From Eriocheir sinensis (taxonomy: Eukaryota; Arthropoda; Malacostraca; Decapoda; Varunidae), in contig NC_066520.1 in NCBI RefSeq assembly GCF_024679095.1, positions 14,012,209-14,076,208 of the forward strand: a stretch of 64,000 nucleotides of DNA, in the 5' to 3' direction. The notes under the pieces are model-generated. The model ran no database searches and was not told the DNA's origin. It was given only the letters and a program-made list of their open reading frames with translations. Below, piece by piece: positions 12,377-23,800 of this stretch (the first letter of the stretch is position 1; each line of letters opens with the position of its first letter). A program made the position numbers and the translations under genes.

Positions 12377-12425
<49 letters not shown>
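12012..12425. repeat. Degenerate TGAC/TGGA repeats ending in (GT)n
   Basis: Imperfect tetranucleotide-like DNA at 12012-12375, then a pure GT run at 12380-12424. Confidence 0.8.
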
Positions 12426-12429
<4 letters not shown>

Positions 12430-13465
12430 TGTTTATTTTCCAAGAAGTTAAGAGGCGTAATTTACTGCCGAAGCGGAGATGGGAGGCGATTACCAGAAAC
12501 AAACCGAACCAATGATAGCTTCGGGCATTAGGAAACGAATCCCAGAATACTTAGGTGAAATTAATGGAGGAGGAGGAGGAGGAGGAGGAGGAGGAGGAGG
12601 ATCACGCACCAAATCATCTTGAAGTGTCTATTTATCTTGTGGCTTCGATAAAACTCTCGCCTCGTAGCTTCCTTCAGTAATTACTTTTCTGTCCATCCCA
12701 TTTCTTATCTATATATACTCCTCCGTGTCTCTTCATCCTCTTCTGTTTTCCCTTCCCTTCCTTGACTGTCTTCCATATAATATTGAATACGGGGGAAAAA
12801 AACAACGCTGGAGAATCGTAAATGTAGACTGAACTGAACATCTTTTGGCGGTATGTGAGGGCGGGGAGGCACCTTGTATAATGAGAGGAAGAATGACCAT
12901 AAAAGTAGAGGAAGGAGTGGAGAAAAAAATAGATGTGTCAGCATTTCCCGTGACGTCAGAAGAGAACAGAGAACTCAAGGGAAACATGTGTCGGTTAGAA
13001 AAATGGGGAACGCGTGATAACAAGAGGAAGAAGGGAGAAAGAGTCCAGTTGTGGGAATGAGGTCACCGGGAGAGGGAAAAGGAGTGACAAGGAATAAATA
13101 GTAATGAAGCGGAGGAGGTTGAGGAGGTGGAGGAGGCAGGGGATGCGGTAAAGGAGCAGTGAGTATCGTTTTTTTTATAACATATGCAACCTTTTTTTAT
13201 GCCCTTGAACTGACTCCTCTGCTGTAAAAAAAAAAAAAAGTGGAGGAGGAAGAGGAGAAGGCGAAGTATAGGCGGCGGAGGAGGTAAAGAATTAGAAGGA
13301 GGAAAACTTAACATGGAAATATGGGTGACGGGCCAAAATGAAATCTGTTTGCAATAATGAGACTTCCTAATAAAGTGATCTAATACGTTTAATTTCCAGA
13401 CTCCTGTAACCGGTCGAACTTTTATATTATTAACTCTTCGTAAGGAATTAATGATAATTGTTACT
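12426..13465. other. Intergenic DNA with (GGA)n and a consensus CRE
   Basis: Mostly complex sequence. (GGA)n lies at 12566-12600 and a palindromic TGACGTCA at 12951-12958. No gene was found; the short frames lack domains. Confidence 0.5.
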
Positions 13466-13715
13466 CCCTCCCCCCCCCCCCCCCCCACCTTCACCCCACA
13501 CACTTAGCTGACCGGAAGCCTCGCCTCTCCCATAAGCTACGATAGATAGATAGATAGATAAAGAGATAGGGAGTGAGAGAGACAGAGAGAGGGATCATGA
13601 GTTTAAATAGGAAGCTGGGAAAGTGTGCTTTTAAGAGTCATACTAATCTAATTATTCGAGATAGATAAATAGAGAGTAAGTCTATAGAGGAGATACTTTG
13701 ATAGATAGATAAAGA
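13466..13715. repeat. Poly(C) tract and GATA repeats
   Basis: A C-run of about 20 bases with one interruption near 13466-13487. GATA repeats lie at 13541-13560 and again around 13660-13712. Confidence 0.85.
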
Positions 13716-14344
13716 GCTCCTGAGTCGAAAAATGAGGCTGATACATATAGTTTACTTTTGTGTATGAGTGACACTGATATATTTTAGTTAGTGATTGAAA
13801 GCTATTTGTAAGAAGTATATACAGTTGTCTTTTTTTTTTTTTCCTGAAGCGTTGTGTGTACGTCCGCTGATTAATACAAAGGAGAAATGTATAAACGCTG
13901 CTCTTAAGTTTGTGAGAATTAATAGTTTCGCTTCTCTCTCGTTCACTTACTTTCATCTCCGGTGTGTGTTGGTTCTGCTGATAAGTTTACACACTCCCAC
14001 GTCCTTCGTCTCATCATTTTTATCGCATCACATCTGTTTGTTTCCACGTTGACGAAATTTGAAAACACAGAAAGAAAGCAAGAGACATTTTTTTTATTGT
14101 CACTAATGATAACATCGCTGCCTCAGGGAATTGTAGGTTCTTGGAGACGTGAAGATTGTTTTACTTTCCTAATGATTGTTCTTGCTGGTGGAGAGGTTAA
14201 GACGAAAGTACTCCTTGTGTGTGGGTATACGTCTTGCACCCATATTTGATCTTCTTCTTTCTCTCCTTCTTTCCTTCTTCCCCTCTTTTCTTCTTCTTCC
14301 TTTCCCCTCTTCTTTATTTTCTCTCCTTCCTTTCTCTTAAGGGT
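13716..14344. other. Unique intergenic DNA
   Basis: AT-leaning complex sequence, with a pyrimidine patch at 14245-14340. Nothing identifiable. Confidence 0.5.
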
Positions 14345-14930
14345 AACAAGTTTTGGGTATTGTATGATAGTTCTTGGCTGACTGTATTTTTAGTTCTCAA
14401 TGACGTATTATCAAAAATTTCGGAGCCTACACTCTCACATGAATTTTGATAAGACTAACAAGTTTTGGGTATTGTATGATAGTTCTTGGTTGACTGTATT
14501 TCTAGTTCTCAATGACGTATACTCATATTATCAAACATTTCGAAGCTCACACTCTCACATTTGATAAGACTAAGAAGTTTTGAGTATTATAAATGGTTCT
14601 TGGTCTGATTTTGTTTTTAGATCTCAATAACGTAGACCCAAATTTTCAAACATTTCGAAGCTCACACACTCACAATTGGTAAAGCTTTTGTTAGAGAGGG
14701 AGAGTAAGTCCATGAGTAGTTTTCTGTGCCTAGTGATAGATTGACAAAGCTTCTGTGCCTTGAATGTGGAAAAGCACTCATGGGAACCCGACTCATCTCC
14801 TTTGTGACCTTTGAAAATATTTGTTTTGAGAACCAAAAGCATGACAGAAAACGGGTCATTGCGGCATAGTGTAACTCTCTTCTTCTTTCTTCTTCTGTCT
14901 TCTTTCTTCGTGTAGTTTTCAATCACCTTT
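14345..14930 (+). mobile_element. Dispersed element family B, copy 2, with tandem 5' module
   Basis: Three diverged units of about 115-120 bp (starting near 14343, 14460 and 14573) each contain AAGTTTTG(G/A)GTATT, TCTCAATGACGTA and ACATTTCGAAGCTCACACTC. The family body follows: a TAAAGCTTTTG-type motif, TAGTGATAGATTGACAAAGCTTCTGTGCC, ACTCATGGGAACCCGACTCA and TCTCCTTTGTGACCTTTG. Confidence 0.7.
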
Positions 14931-14934
14931 TAAC

Positions 14935-15835
14935 TGTTTGTGTTCTGCCTTCCTTCCTTCCCTCCTTTCCTTCTTCCCTCCCTGTCTTGCGCCTTACGAT
15001 TCTTCCTTCACTGTCTTCCCTCCTTCACCATAAACTTGGCGCACTATACTACCGCACCTGCTCCTCCTCCTCCTCCTCTTCCTCCTCTTCTTCCTCCGTT
15101 TCTCTTTTGTTTTTCTCTTCCTTTTCTTTTTCTTCAGCTTCCTGCCTCTTTCTCCTCCTTTTGCTCCTTGTACTTTTCTTTGTTCTGCTCTTTCTTCTCT
15201 TCCACCATCACCTCCTCCTCCTCCTCCTCCTCCTCCTCCTCCTCCTCCTCCTCCTCCTCCTCCTCCTCCTCCGCCAGACCTCGCAAAATCAAGGTGGCGT
15301 AACGTGACTCGATCCGAGGAGGTAAACAGAAAGGGGAAGACCACTCACCCCTCCTCCTCCTCCCCCTCCTCCTCCTCCTCCTCTTCCCCTTGCCTTCTGG
15401 TCACCGCTTAGAGCAACAAACTGAGACTGTCCACCCGTCCATTTGGTCTTCCGTCCTCCTCCTCCTCCTCCTCCTCCTCCTCTTCCTGCACCTTCTCTCT
15501 GCGTATCTTTTCCATCTCATCTTTCTCTTTCTTTTTCAATTCCTCCTCCTCTTTTTTTTTCCACTAGCTCCTCTTCCTTTAACCTTTCCTCCTTCCTCCT
15601 CCTCCTCCTCTTCTTCTTCCTCATCCTCCTCTCCTAATTCCTCGAACCGCCCTGATTATTTACTTTATCTTTTTTTCCTTTTACCTCCTTTTCCCAAACA
15701 CTTTTGTCCTTCCTCTCTCCTATGTTCCATCTCTCACCATCCGTCCCTTCCCTCCCTCTCCTTCCTCTCTCCCCTTTCCCCTCTCCTCCCCTTCCCTCCC
15801 CTCAGTCAAGCACCCGACGAGTGGCTGCATTAGCT
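14935..15835. repeat. Polypyrimidine block with (CCT)n runs
   Basis: CCT repeats at 15205-15272 and 15455-15482 in a C/T-rich background, with a short complex island at 15275-15340. Open frames are Ser/Leu/Pro-only. Confidence 0.9.
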
Positions 15836-16510
15836 GACGTCCAAGGGGGAAGGGGGAAGGGGAGGAAAGGGGAGAGTGAGAGAGAGAGAGAGAGAGGGTG
15901 AAGAGAAGAGGTGGAAGTGAGGGAAGAAAAGTGAGGTGGAAGGAGAGAAAAGGGATGCTGAACGGATGGGGAAGAATGGGAAAGAGAGGAAGGAATGTTG
16001 GAGAGAGAAAGGAAGATAAAAAGGGAGAGAGAAAGAGGGAAATAAAGAGAAAGGGTAGAGAGAGAAGGATGTAGAAGAGAGAGAGGGAGAGAAAGAGGGG
16101 AATGGAGAGAAGGGAAAAGAGGGAGGAATATAGGAGAGAGAGGGAGAGAAAAAGGGAAATGAAGAGGAGGAAGATAGAGGGAGGGAATGAAATAGATGAG
16201 AAAAAGAATGTAATGAAGAGAAGGAAAAGAGAGGGAAGAATGTAGGAGAAAGTGAGAAAGAAAAAAGGAAGGAGAGGGAAAGAAAAGGAAGAAAGTAAGA
16301 GGGAGAGGAGAAGAAAGAGGAGAATGAAGGGAAGGGAAAGAAAGGAAGGTATAAGGGAGATAGTGAGTGAAGAGGAAGAAAATAGGAAGGAGAGGGGAAG
16401 AAAGAGGAGAATGAAGAAAAGAAAAAGAGAGGAAGGGATGTAAGAGAGGGAAAGAATGAGGAAAAAGAAGACAAGGAGAAGAAAAGATTAATGGTGAAAA
16501 AGAAAAAAAA
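15836..16510. repeat. Polypurine block after a sharp strand-asymmetry switch
   Basis: G/A-rich DNA of about 650 bp starts exactly where the preceding pyrimidine block ends, at GACGTCCAAG (15836-15845). It has internal irregular repetition of GAGAGAGGGAGAGAAAGAGG. The 238-codon minus frame is an artefact. Confidence 0.9.
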
Positions 16511-17160
16511 AACCCAGATTGTAGTTAGAGAATCACAAACAAACAAACAAATAAAAAACAGACACCTATCTTTTCTTTTCTCTCTAAATAATTTCTTTCA
16601 CCTTCCTGCTAGTTCCTAATTATCACCTGTCTCATTATCTTCAATCTTCTCTTTTCCGTCGTCTTTGTTTACCCATTTTCCTACTTATCCTTCCTTCTAT
16701 CCTTCTCCTTCTTCCTCCTCTTCCTCCTCCTCGTCATAAAAGGAGGGCACAGCGAGGTCCTGAGCAGGTAATGGCACAGTAACCAAGAGGAACACGGAAG
16801 GTAAACACTGGGATCTAATTATCACTGACTTACTTTGCTCAGGTGAAGTAATGCGCTTTCTCCTCCTCCTCCTCTTCCTCTTTCTCTTACTTTTTCTCTT
16901 CCTCTTTCTCTTTCTCTTTCTCTTCCTCCTTCTCCTTCTCCTCCTCCTTCTCTTCCTCTTCCTCTTCCTCCTTCTCCTCCTCTTCCTCATCTTCCTCCTC
17001 ATCCTCATCCCTCAGTCCCCCTTGCTAACTCTTCCTCCTGCTACCTCCCTCCTCCTTAAACTCATGCTTCCTCCTCTTCTCCTATCCATCACTATTAGAA
17101 GATTGCAATTGAAAAAAAAGAGTGGAGAAAATATACATCTTGAAGGTCCGAAACTCTAAT
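16511..17160. repeat. Mixed pyrimidine-rich and unique DNA
   Basis: A C/T-rich run at 16670-16735, a unique stretch at 16740-16850, and a TCTTCC/CTTTCT repeat block at 16855-17015. Confidence 0.75.
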
Positions 17161-17721
17161 TGTCAAGGGTGAAAGTGAGAAACGGTGTGGAGTGATGAAG
17201 TGATGATGATGGTGATGGTGGTGGTGATGGATATGATGGTGATAGTGATGAGGGTGATGATATACAAGAACAAGAAAAATTGCATCAACACAAAAAGATG
17301 AGGCAAAAACGATGATAACATGAATAAAACTTCCACCACATCAGCTGATTATTTTCGTCAATCGTGCAACTTCAGAGTGACAAGATAAAATTCTCAATAA
17401 TGGCAATACGCAGAAATATTTGAGACTGATTCATTACACTTTTTCTCCGTGGGCTGCTTGGAAAGAAGAATATATACGAGCATTTTTTTTGTCATGTCGG
17501 GAATATTATATGAGCCGTATTTTGTCACATGATAATTAAGGCTTGTTCAAGAGTCAGTGCACACGTGATGGTTTTGTCGCTGGTTGCCGGAAAGCCTCAA
17601 TAAAAGATAATAGTTCCCTGTTTCTCGGCCGATGACGCAACCTTCCCACACTGCCTTGCTCTTCTTGGTATTCACTCAAGCAAACAACCAAACGTGAACG
17701 GCTGCATAACCTCAGAGCTGA

Positions 17722-17722
<1 letters not shown>
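17161..17722. other. Unique DNA with GATGGT repeats
   Basis: GATGGT/GATGAT triplet-like repeats at 17195-17262, then complex AT-rich sequence with no gene. Confidence 0.5.
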
Positions 17723-17813
<91 letters not shown>

Positions 17814-17830
17814 TAATAATAATCATAACA
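17723..17830. repeat. (AAT)n microsatellite
   Basis: About 105 bp of nearly perfect AAT repeats, ending in TGATAATAAT. Confidence 0.98.
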
Positions 17831-17946
17831 ACAACAATACTCACAAAATTTGATGTAAGCAATAGTGAAGACACGTTGAAAGAAGAAAAGGATTTGAATT
17901 TCTTATGCGGAGTCCATGCGAGTGTGTGTGTGTGTGTGTGTGTGTG

Positions 17947-18209
17947 TAATTCACCTCCCGGCCTGATTACGAGCTGGACTCGTCATCGCCAACAAGTACC
18001 CTCCCGACCCGAGCAAGCTCAGTATAATCGATCTCTGGGTACTGCCGGGACCTTCACACACCACACACCTCATCCCTCTTGGTCAAGGGGGGGCAGTAAC
18101 CGACCCTCTATCTGTGGAAGAATTCCGGGTCTGAGCAGGGCTCGAACCTCCGCCTGTCAGACCGTGAAGTCTGGCAACGCATAGCTCTCTACCACTGAGC
18201 CACCGAAGC

Positions 18210-18210
<1 letters not shown>
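17947..18210 (-). mobile_element. tRNA-derived SINE flanked on both sides by (GT)n
   Basis: The minus strand begins near 18210. It carries an A box in GGTGGCTCAGTGGTAGAG (18187-18204) and a B box in GGAGGTTCGAGCCC (18138-18151), 36-37 bp apart, which is typical of a tRNA-type polymerase III promoter. A body of about 200 bp follows and ends at a (CA)n tail (minus strand; 17922-17946). The tRNA-like part cannot fold into a full cloverleaf with its flanks, so I call a SINE, not a tRNA gene. Confidence 0.8.
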
Positions 18211-18254
<44 letters not shown>

Positions 18255-18451
18255 ACGATCATGTGTACACAAGGAGTGGCTTGAGGGGGTCTCTTACTAC
18301 GAATGATCACAAATTATCTCCAATCTCCGTCACGTACACACGGCCACGCACACACAGACACGCGCACACATACACGCACACCGGGTCTTCCTAGTAATAA
18401 CACAAGCAAACTTACTCAAGGACTACATGTATAGGCAACTATACAAGTAAA

Positions 18452-18527
<76 letters not shown>

Positions 18528-18665
18528 TTGTGCGCGTGTGTGCGTGCGTGCATGCACGCCATCCACAGTGCAGCCGTTGCATGTGAGTTCACTTAAAAGC
18601 AAGCCATTCAGGATTTATGAGTCTGCCTTTTAAAATTATGTAGACAACTACGCACATGTATACCA

Positions 18666-18732
<67 letters not shown>

Positions 18733-18740
18733 TGTTGCTA
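18211..18740. repeat. Three long (GT)n arrays
   Basis: GT runs at 18211-18252, 18452-18523 and 18667-18728, with CACACG-rich DNA between them (18330-18385). Confidence 0.97.
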
Positions 18741-19046
18741 TTAAAACATTTCACTGTCGCTGCCACCACCACCAAAACAACAGTAAAACTAAAACAGCAT
18801 GTAAATGTGAAGTCAAACGGTAACAATAACAAAAGGTAAAAACAAAAATAAGTAATAACAAGGGTCGTCCCTCATCACTACCACCAACAACCACCATCAA
18901 CCACCACCACCACCAAAACTACCAAGCACACTACCACCACTGCAGAGATCACCCCGCCCCCCCATCATCATAGCCACCACCACCACTACTACCACTACTA
19001 GTACTACTACTACTGCTACTACAAATACTACAAATACTAAAATTAC

Positions 19047-19101
<55 letters not shown>

Positions 19102-19135
19102 CACTCTACCCTCCTCTGTATATTACCACTATTTT
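18741..19135. repeat. CCA/ACT-rich DNA and (CA)n
   Basis: Imperfect CCACCA and ACTACT triplets at 18760-19035, then CA repeats at 19050-19098. Confidence 0.85.
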
Positions 19136-19315
19136 GGTCTTAAGCTGCAAGGCAAACTCTTCCCCACTTGCAGGGAGAGAGAGAGCGAGCGAGGGGGATT
19201 AGCAGGACGATCGCAATATACTGGCGCTGTACACTAAGCCGGGAAGGTTAAGCGTCATTATCTGGACGAAGCTTTGGGTCATGAGGGAATACATGGACGT
19301 AGCGCTACCTAAGTG
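19136..19315. other. Short unique spacer
   Basis: No gene or repeat recognised. Confidence 0.4.
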
Positions 19316-21130
19316 GAGTGTGTGGAGGAGGAGGAGTAGAAGAAGGAGAAGGAGGAGGGGCAAAAAGAAGGTGGTTGTGGAGTAAGGGGCAGGCAGGGAG
19401 GGGGTAGAAAAGTAGAATAAAAAAGGAGCGTATACGAAAAGGGGGAAGAGTATAGAAAACAGTAGGAAAAGAGTACTAGATTTAATAACATCGAGAATGG
19501 GGGCGTGTGAGGAGGAGGAGGAGGAGGAGGAGGAGGAGGAATGGTAGTGGTGGTGGAATGGGGGAGGGAGGAGGAGTAAATGGTTGCGGAGGAAGAGGAC
19601 GACAGACAAGGGAGAAGAAGGTAGCATAAGAAGGGGGCGTATAAGAGAAAGGGGAAGAGAAGTTATAGACAGTAGGAAAATAGAGCTAGATTTGATAACA
19701 CGGAAAGGAGGAGCGTGAGCAGAAGGAGAAGGAGAAGGAAGGGAGAGAAGAGGAATAGAGAGGAGGACAAGGCTGGTTCATGGAGGGAAGTGAGGGGGGT
19801 TAAGGGCCTTGAGGAGGACAAAGTGAACAAAGAAGAGACAGGAACACGAGCGTAAAGGATGAAGAAGGAGGCGAAGGAGTGGAGGAAGTGAAGGTAGTGA
19901 AGGATGAAAGTTTGAATACAGGTCCTGCAAAGTAAAAAAAGATATATACAGACGAATAAAAAAAAAACTAAAAAGTGTATTAAGTTAAGAACCGTGTATA
20001 ACTTAGATATAATTAAGACCAGGGGAGGATCGGACCCCAAATAAAAGGGAATGAGAGTGAATTAAATAGAATCTTGGTGAAATTATATAACCGTGACAAC
20101 ATGAAAAGCGGAAAAAAGGGATAAGCAGTTAGGTTATTAGTAATTGACGAACCAGGAAAGAGTAAAGTAAGAGCAAAGTAAAGAAGAAAGTGGAAGAGGA
20201 GGATATGGAACAGGTGGAAGAAATAGAAGTGGAAGAGGAGAAAACACATAATGAGGAAATGGAGAAAAAATAAGAAAGGAAAAATAGAGAAAATGAGAGA
20301 AAGTGGCAGAAGACGAACAACAAGGAGAAAACCAATGACGTAAAAAAAGAAGGAAAAGAGGAGAAAAAAGTAAGCAAGTAAGGTTCAGGTGAAAGAGGAG
20401 AAAACAGATAATGAAAAAAAAGAAAAAAATGAAGTGAAAGAAGAGAAAGTAAGAGAAAGTGGCAGAAGAGGAGAAACAAGGAGACCAACAACAAAGAAAA
20501 AGAGGATAAAAGAGAAAGCAAGGGTTAGTTGGAAGAGGAGAAAAAAGAAAGAGGAGAAATGATAAAACGAAAGAAAATCAGAAAGGTAAATGAGAGCGTG
20601 AGAGGGAAAAAGAGAGAAAGTGGAAGTAGAAGAGAACAGGAAAGAGACCAAAGACAAACAAAAAAGAAGGGGAAGGAGGAGACCAAGGACGAACAACGAG
20701 AGAAAGAGAAAGAGGAAAAGAGGAGAAAGAAGAGCAAGGGGCAATTGGAAGAGGAAAAGGAACACAATGAGAAAAAAAATATGACAAAAGATGAAGAGAA
20801 AGTGGAAGAAGAAGGGGAAGAAGGAGACCAAGGACGAACAAAGAGAGAAAGAGAAAGAGGAAAAGAGGAGAAAGAAGAGCAAGGGGGAATTGGAAGAGGG
20901 AAAGGAACACAGTGAAAAAAAAAATAAAAAAAAATACTAAAGATAAAGAAAAAGTGGCAGAGGAAGGGCAAGAAGGAGACCAAGGACGAAATAAAAAGAA
21001 TAGAAGGAGGAAAAGAGGAGAAAGAAGAGCAAGGGGGCTGTTGGCTAAGATTTAAGGAGGAGGGGAAAGGGAGGAAAGTGGCAGCCGGCAGGAGGGAAGG
21101 GAAGGGCGCAGGAGGGAAGGGAAGGGCACA
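19316..21130. repeat. Long polypurine domain (about 1.8 kb)
   Basis: A/G-dominated + strand with irregular internal repetition, e.g. AGAAAGTGGAAG and GGAGACCAAGGACGAACAA, recurring four times or so between 20640 and 20990. The last kilobase looks like a degraded array of roughly 130-150-bp units. All open frames are Glu/Lys/Arg- or Phe/Ser/Leu-only. Confidence 0.85.
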
Positions 21131-21183
21131 ATCAGAGCCAGAGTTAATCCGCCACCGTTTATCAGGCTTACTCTTCCGCCCGA

Positions 21184-21771
21184 GACAGTATCCTCTAAGT
21201 TATAAAATACGCAACGCAAATACGAGAGAGAGGGAGAGAGAGGAAGGTAAAAAAGAGAAGAGGGCCGCAGGAAAATTAAAAAGGGAAGAGGAACAACAAC
21301 ATCAGGGTAGGCGGTGGCTGAGTCGACAGAATGACGGCCCTGCGTTCAGGAGGACGCGAGTTCAATCACCGCCCGGTGCCACCAAGCTGGGATTTTTCAG
21401 CCGCCGCCGAGTGGCTTAAAACTACCCACATGCTGTCCAGAAGACCACCTATCAACCCAGACTCTAGATTCTAGGATTAAAGATGAGCTCCGGGAGGGCA
21501 GCATGTGCCAATGCAAGATGGCGCCACTATAAACACTCGCTTGCGCCAGAACGGGCTGGGCCGACCATCAGGCCCCACCGGGAAGAAGCCTACCGGCGTA
21601 ATAGGCCGCGACGTAAAAAAAAAAAAAAAAAAAAAATCAACAACAACAATTACAAAAATAACAATAACAAGACAAGATTCTCTAAGTTGTAAAATATGGA
21701 ACACAAATACGAGAGAGGGAGACAAGAAAGGGAAGAAAAAAAAAGAACCAAAAAACACCTGAAACACCACC

Positions 21772-21803
<32 letters not shown>

Positions 21804-21960
21804 GACAGTCTTCTCTCAGTTGTTAAATACGTAACACAAATACGAGAGAGAAAGGGAAGAGCGAGCGAGAGGGAGAAATAAAAACAAGAGGACCGCAAGA
21901 AAATTAAAGAAAAGAGAGAAGAGAAAAAAAAAAAATAATTGCAACACCAACATCAAGACA
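21184..21960. repeat. Three diverged tandem units interrupted by a SINE
   Basis: Units start near 21184, 21667 and 21803. Each has a CTCT(A/C)AGTTGTAAAATA-like run, AC(A/G)CAAATACGAGAGAG and an A-rich, AACAACAAC-containing tail. The first unit is split from the second by the SINE at 21301-21637. Confidence 0.75.
21301..21637 (+). mobile_element. tRNA-derived SINE with poly(A) tail
   Basis: It has an A-box-like GGTGGCTGAGTCGACAGAATG (about 21309-21329) and a B-box-like GCGAGTTCAATCACCGC (about 21355-21371). A body of about 240 bp follows, including AGCCGCCGCCGAGTGGC and AACTACCCACATGCTGTCC, and then a poly(A) of about 22 bases (21616-21637). AACAACAAC occurs just before the head and just after the tail, a possible target-site duplication, although the sequence is simple. 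The internal GC-rich segment may be a shared SINE core domain, which I cannot verify. Confidence 0.8.
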
Positions 21961-22746
21961 TCGGTGAGTTAGATCGATGCCGCCTCTAATAAAGGTTTTG
22001 AGGGTAATGGAAGCGAAAGGAAACCCACGAATTTACTTGTTGAAATAATTAGGCGGGGAGGAGTTATGCATTATTGTTATTAGTATTACGGCTTTTTTTT
22101 TTACTTTATTCTTTCTCTTTTTTTTCTTAATCTAATTTTAGAGGAAGGTGTAATTATTTGTGTTTCTTAGGGTCTGGGGCTTTGGTATGTTTTTTGTGTG
22201 TGTTGCGTGTTTTTTATTTATTTATTTATTTATTTTACTTTTTGTTTGTATGGATAATAAGTATGGAAGGTGTTGTTAGTGGGTTTGGAAGTGATTTGAT
22301 GTGAGGTTGCTGCTTGCTGTTGCTGCCTTGTTTTTGTCATTACTGTTGTTGTTGTCTTTCTTTTGCTGTTGCTGTCTTGTTTTTTATTTTTGTTTTTTCA
22401 TTTCAGTTGTTGTTCTTCTTTTGCTGTATCATCATCATCATCATCATCATTTGTGGAACTGAAGCAACAACTATAATTCCCCTTTTTTCTTTTAGTTGTG
22501 TTTCTAATTGAGGAGAAAGATAGATGTTGCGTCTTGGATGAGCTGCAAATAAATTCACCAACAAAATATAAGATAATTATACTTAAATTATGAATTACGG
22601 CGCCATACGACTCTGATTAGGGTTCATATGTGTACGTATACATATGAATAAGTTAACCAATACGTGAATGACAAAGAGAGACGCACATACATAGATAGCT
22701 AAAAAAAATTGCAAGTGACAAAAAATGTAAATTACAGTAGAAACAA
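21961..22746. other. Unique T-rich DNA
   Basis: AT-rich with TTTA repeats (22213-22235) and (ATC)n (22428-22450). No gene recognised. Confidence 0.5.
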
Positions 22747-22890
22747 TTTTTTTTTACAACAAAGGAGACAACTCAAGGGCACAAAAAAAAGGAAACAATA
22801 ATAAAAAAAAAAGACCGCTACTCGCTGCTCCTAAAAAGAATCCAAAGAGGTGGCCGAAAGAGGGGTCAATTTCGGGAGGAGAGGTGTCTT
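22747..22890 (-). mobile_element. Poly(A)-ended retroposon, family A copy 2
   Basis: The + strand reads T9, ACAACAAAGGAGACAACTCA, an A-rich run, CGCTACTCGCTGCTCCTA, AATCCAAAGAGGTGGCCGAA and TCAATTTCGGGAGGAGAGGT. On the minus strand it ends in poly(A), as expected for the 3' end of a retroposon. One of the two fullest copies here. Confidence 0.82.
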
Positions 22891-23336
22891 GATGGTAGAA
22901 ATGTAAATAGCAATAGAAATGTAATTAGCAACTGAAATGTAAATGACGAACAGAGAAACATATTATAAAAAAGAAAAAAATAGAAATGTCAGGTGCTGCT
23001 CATTTCAAGAAGGTAAAATAAAATAAAAATATCTTGAGTGTTCCAACGTCTGCTTGTTGTGGCTCTCTTCACGTAACGAGATGCATGATTGTGATCCTTA
23101 ATGACACTCGCTTCGCCCCCCTCCCCCTCTGACCCCTCCCCCTTCCCTCTCACCAGCCAGGTAATCCCCTTCCCTTCCCCTCTTCCCCCCCGCCACGCCT
23201 TCCCCGCCTTCCCCTCTCAGGTCATTACACGTAAGCCTGACGTAGCGCCCATTACTGTAATATATTCCCAGGTATTTTAAGTCTTTTAAAGGGGGAAAAA
23301 TTATGCATATATATATATTTGTGTGTGTACGTGAAC

Positions 23337-23339
<3 letters not shown>
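22891..23339. other. Unique DNA with a C-rich stretch
   Basis: A short AGAAATGTAA(A/T)TAGCAA repeat near 22900-22950, then complex sequence including a C/T-rich run (23115-23215) and ACATTACG-type motifs. No gene. Confidence 0.45.

Positions 23340-23396
<57 letters not shown>
23340..23396. repeat. (GT)n microsatellite
   Basis: A nearly pure GT run. Confidence 0.97.
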
Positions 23397-23398
<2 letters not shown>

Positions 23399-23800
23399 CT
23401 GAAGATACAAAGTTATTTAGAGTGAGTTTTTATTTTTTGCGAGTTTAAAAGTGAGTGGTTTTCAGTGTGCCCCGATTTTTTTTTTTTATATAATTTCTGG
23501 GTCGTCATTTTTACTCTGATTATTTTTTTTATCCATCTGTTATATATACGTTGTAGGCATGTAGGCATTATTTTCACGTTTTGAATAATGCTCAAAATAC
23601 ATTCAATCTTTCTCGGTTCACTAATCCGTATAAAATAATGCTCGCTTCCTATCTCTCTATATATAACAGTATTTTTCTCTTTATTCCTCTTTGTGTGCCT
23701 CTTGCCTAGCTTTCCCGATTTGAGCTTAGTACTGTGCCACGTTTTACTCTCGATTTCTAGTACGAGTAAACTCAGTATCGTTCATTGTCTTTATTTGTGG
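23397..23800. other. AT-rich unique DNA
   Basis: No gene or repeat recognised. Confidence 0.45.

Noticed and set aside
15830..16546. 238-codon Phe/Ser/Pro frame on the minus strand
   Set aside because: Artefact of a polypurine block with no conserved motif.
18138..18204. Functional tRNA gene
   Set aside because: A and B boxes are present, but the acceptor stem does not pair and a SINE body follows.
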